64,000 nt of DNA, taken from Rutstroemia sp. NJR-2017a BVV2 (Eukaryota; Ascomycota; Leotiomycetes; Helotiales; Rutstroemiaceae). The stretch covers positions 682,001 to 746,000 of the forward strand of contig NJPS01000054.1 in NCBI GenBank assembly GCA_002946415.1, read 5' to 3'. A program made the position numbers and the translations under genes. Under the pieces are notes generated by a model. It ran no database searches, was not told where the DNA came from, and saw nothing but the letters and a program-made list of their open reading frames with translations. Shown here piece after piece: positions 60,698-64,000 of this stretch (its first letter is position 1; every line of letters begins with the position of its first letter).

Positions 60698-61531
60698 GGT
60701 GTGTTATTTCGATCGCTTCAATGGTACCAGAGGATTTCGTTAAATCTAAAGTTTGATTGAGAGTCAGCAAGCTCCTTTGGGAAGGTGGGTGTCCGTCGAT
60801 TCTTTCAAAAGCGTAGTCCGTCTAGAAATCGAGCTGAAGGGACGAGTGCATTCAAGGAACAAGAAGTCTGTTAAGCTTGATGCTGAGAATCTGGAAATAG
60901 CTTACAGTCTTTTGCGCCAACAAGAACTAGAGTTGGAGGTTATGGGAAGGCAGTGTGCGTGTGAGCTTTTGGGAGCCTCGTCGCACACCTAATTCAAGTT
61001 GATAGATGAATTGATGAAGCTATTGATCGCATTCGGCAGCTATGTTTGTGTTAATAAAATAAAGTGCATGAGATGGAGGTTGAGATTGAGATTGAGATCA
61101 GAAAGAAGTGAAGATGGTTGATGATGATGTGAGGGTAGTGGTAGTGGAGGAGAAGGAGAAAAAAGGGTTGTTTCTTTCGCTCGTTCGCGGTTCGCGGTTC
61201 GCGGTTCTAAGCGTGTGGACTTTGGGAGTTTGGAACTTACTAGGTACTAGTATTATCGTAGATAGAGTTCGTTCTCCTACCCAACCCTGGTACAGGACAG
61301 GAAACGATGCAGAGAGAAGCGATGGCAGTAAATTGGTTGTGCTGCAACTATGCCACCGTATGAGTTGGAAGGTTTGTGCAAAGTGAATATGAGACGAGAT
61401 AACCTTATGAGAGGAGAATATGGGGTAGAAGGAATGGAAAGGCTCTCGCTCGCTCGAATGGCAAATGGCAAAAAGGGCAAAAAAGGCAAAAAGGCAAACA
61501 GTTGCAGCAACCTAGTGATGACTTGCTTTCC

Positions 61532-61562
61532 TTCTTTCTTACTTTCTTACTTTCTTACTTGC
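61532..61562. repeat. (TTTCTTAC)n microsatellite
   Basis: About four near-perfect octamer copies upstream of the Tup1 gene. Confidence 0.85.
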
Positions 61563-62256
61563 TCGCTCTATTTTGACGGCAAAGTCACCTAACCCACGCT
61601 AAAGCCAGTGTCGTTTTGTGGAACTTTTCAAAGCCTCTTCGGATGCTCATGGGTGATGGGGGTCATGGCACCAAGGCCATGCTTTGCTTGACCCTAATTG
61701 ATCCATGCACCGCCCACCGCGCATGTTCGCTACGAAGGACGCTTAGGAAAAAGGATGTGGGTTAGCTGCCCCTTTTCAGCCTAGACAGTGCGGATAGCTT
61801 GTCCCGCTAATACTCATCGAGTAGTATTACCTGAGGAAAATCTAAACAGGCAGTCATCAATAAAACTATTGCCCTTTCCATCGCAAACTCCGCTTCTTCT
61901 GCTGCTAACTCACGTCCCGCGAAGAAAGGAAACAATTTCTCTGGAGCCGTTGTTGGCCCCCCATGCCATGGCCCCAGGGGAGAGAAATACGGCAGTCTTG
62001 TTCTCTTCACTCACGTTACCTAAAGCAACATACAGTAACACGGATCAATTGGTCATGTCATTTCCCCTTCCCTACAAAGCTCTCATCAGCTAGACACCCT
62101 GACCCTATCCATCATCTCCTCTCGTGCTGCCCCCGATGGCTCAACCGCCAAAGCCACCATTTATCGACTCGCATCTACACGGTCACTTCTCGAGCAGCCG
62201 ACCGACCGACCGGTAGCTGTTCTCCTTCCCGCCACTGGTGGTGCGCAACAAGCCCG

Positions 62257-62279
62257 TCAGCCAGCCAGCCAGCCAGCCA
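62257..62279. repeat. (CAGC)n microsatellite
   Basis: About five to six tandem CAGC copies in intergenic sequence. Confidence 0.9.
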
Positions 62280-64000
62280 TCCCTGGTTGAGGTAAAACTG
62301 CAAAGTGCCCAAGTCAACCTACCCGGAATGTCTTTGCGCTATAATAAAGATGCGGGTAGATAAAAGATAGATGGGACTAAATTCGGTTAAGGAGATAAGC
62401 CGATCCATCGATGTGAGCCGAGTCGATCGGATGAGGATGCGGATCACTGCGGATGGAATAGGGACCTGGAAGGCTGGAAGGCTGGAAGGGCGAACCGTGG
62501 TAGAGACTCCTGTTCGTCCTAATCTTCGGTTTCAACTCTCACCTTACCAGTCTGGAAGAAACTTTCTTTGAGCCATTTTAGGTTTGCTGTTTCCACCACC
62601 TCCGTCATGTCATACCAAGTCCTGTCTGAGCTACAGGAGTTTGGAAGGCAGAAATAGAACAAACGAAGAAGGCCTGTTTAGAACACGGTACGACACACAT
62701 GACTCGGGCTAAGTTTCAATGAGCAACTCTACTCGGTGCTCGCGAGGCGTTCATGATCTTTGCAAGATGTCGCTCTAAGTGTCTTCCTGTGGGATTGCCC
62801 GAACGTTTGTAGTCGTATTCAGATCGACCACCAGCCATGGTCTGCTTGAATGTAGCAGCTTGATAGTTCCCTTCGTTGTATTAACAATCGCATGTTTTGT
62901 CGGATCTTTCAAGTGAGTCCGTGGGGAGGAAGGTTGCCGGCGCTTCACGTGATGGTCTCCCCAGATTTTCCGTGATAGGACTGACGCAGTGGCCACTCGA
63001 GACGAAATCGTGGTAAGCACGGTAAGGTAGGTTTGGAGCTGTGATGAAGCGTTGAACGAGCGCGTCGTGTCGAGTTGAGCATTCATGAATTGAGGGTTCA
63101 CGCACTCTGACCGTATCGTCTAGATAAATACTTCGTAATACTTCGTAAGACAATAAGTATTAAATAACCGTCTGCCTTTCCTTGTACAGATGGCAAATTC
63201 CCACATCTAAACGAGTCACCCAAAAACGTCCCCGGAAGTAAGGCAGGTACAATCGGCGATAGTGGAAGCGGATGTCACAATCTTGCAGTATGGCCGATCT
63301 ACGAATCAAATTGCGTAACTCAGCAGTCGACTTATCCGTCTCGCTCAATTGTCGAATGGACGGGGAAATGTCCTGACTTGCAGTTCTCGGAAACGCAAAT
63401 TGCCGTGCTATGCCATACGAAGCGTAGCCAGACCACTCGCTCTGCAGCCTGGAGGAATGAAAAGGAAACGGAACGCGGAAATGATGAGAGGAACGTCACA
63501 CCACAATGAGACCGTTTGTGAATAACGAATGACTAGAGCATCGGAAGAGACTCACCGTAAGTTGTATACTCATTAATACAAAGTACATAAGTACATAAAT
63601 ACTTAAACAGTCAAACGCACCAATGTTTATCAGATCGAAACACTCCCTTTGATTCGTTCTTTTCTAAACCTTCGAAGCTTCTTTTCCCACTTCTTCGACG
63701 GCTTTGCGGTGCCTTACATAAAGAAAAGGTACGGAAACCAGCTGGCCGGGCAGTAGTCGAGATCCCCTATTGAACAAATCCCTGCTGGATCAACAAAAAA
63801 GAAGAGGGTCCGAAATTTGCACTGGATAAGGCGAGCAGTCGCTCGAAAGAAAATTAATTGAAATACTACGCTCCTCCTCCTTCATCTACTAATCCTCTTA
63901 CTCTTTCCTGGATCGCATCCACGACACTCTTTAAGCTCATCGGCGCCCTTCCTTTCTCTTCCTTTGCAAGTCGGCGGCCAGTCAACATTTGCTCAACAGC

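Larger units (their letters stand above)
60698..64000. promoter_or_regulatory. long upstream region of the Tup1 gene, simple repeats, no supported gene
   Basis: Across 3.3 kb no frame exceeds about 110 codons and none has a domain. Several simple repeats are present: GCGGTTC x3 (about 61183-61208), GGCAAAAA-type units (about 61460-61500), TTTCTTAC units (61532-61562), GACCGACC/CAGC units (62197-62215 and 62257-62279). Long intergenic 5' leaders are common for global regulators in ascomycetes, and the repeats may lie in the leader or promoter. A gene may begin beyond the right edge. Confidence 0.45.

Noticed and set aside
1..64000. CRISPR arrays, bacterial operons, rRNA genes
   Set aside because: None seen; the window is eukaryotic with spliced genes.

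Overview
This window is nuclear DNA from a filamentous ascomycete (Pezizomycotina). The support is short GT..AG introns of about 45-120 nt with a CTAAC/CTRAY-type branch site near the acceptor, genes packed on both strands, and a typical gene set: a SepA/Bni1-type formin, the Tup1/RcoA corepressor, TRAPP Trs33, a fungal mitochondrial uL5 and a Rds1/LsdA-type ferritin-like secreted protein. A Leotiomycete is a reasonable guess from the feel of the proteins, but I could not test it. Exon coordinates below were worked out by hand from splice sites and reading-frame phase.

The first 14 kb is gene-poor and repeat-scarred. It holds one basic orphan ORF (7.3-8.0 kb), a diverged tandem duplication with RIP-like transitions (2.2 kb), an array of inverted-repeat hairpins (4.6-5.3 kb), a possible retroelement relic bounded by a 12-bp direct repeat (8.7-9.3 kb), another tandem duplication (10 kb), and a lysine-rich coding fragment split by a palindrome-rich GGGTACCC insert (11.7-12.3 kb). 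From 14 kb to 60.7 kb it is ordinary euchromatin. In order it carries a RING-finger protein (+), a one-TM acidic protein (-), the formin (+), a DUF2264 protein (+), a 20-exon sugar-porter MFS (+), an unrecognised multi-exon protein with a SUMO-interaction-like motif (-), a SnoaL/NTF2-like protein (-), a degenerate SDR (+), a DUF1640/MCUR1-like mitochondrial coiled-coil protein (+), a ubiquitin-specific protease ending in a CAAX-like box (-), mitochondrial uL5m (+), TRAPP Trs33 (+), cytosolic malate dehydrogenase (-), a ferritin-like secreted protein (+), ribosomal eL28 (-), a small one-TM protein (+), and Tup1/RcoA (-). The last 3.3 kb is a long upstream region of the Tup1 gene with several simple repeats.

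Most genes are unrelated housekeeping or regulatory genes, and I see no gene cluster that clearly forms one new system. The nearest thing to a functional unit is the tandem DUF2264 plus sugar-porter pair (24.3-30.1 kb), which could act in glycan or uronide use. The divergent SnoaL-like/SDR pair (33.7-36.3 kb) shares one upstream region. The points that most deserve checking are the loss of catalytic residues in the SDR, two GC-AG introns in one transporter gene, the CAAX-like end of the deubiquitinase, the hairpin array, and the C-terminal frame problem in the 30.7-33.1 kb gene.
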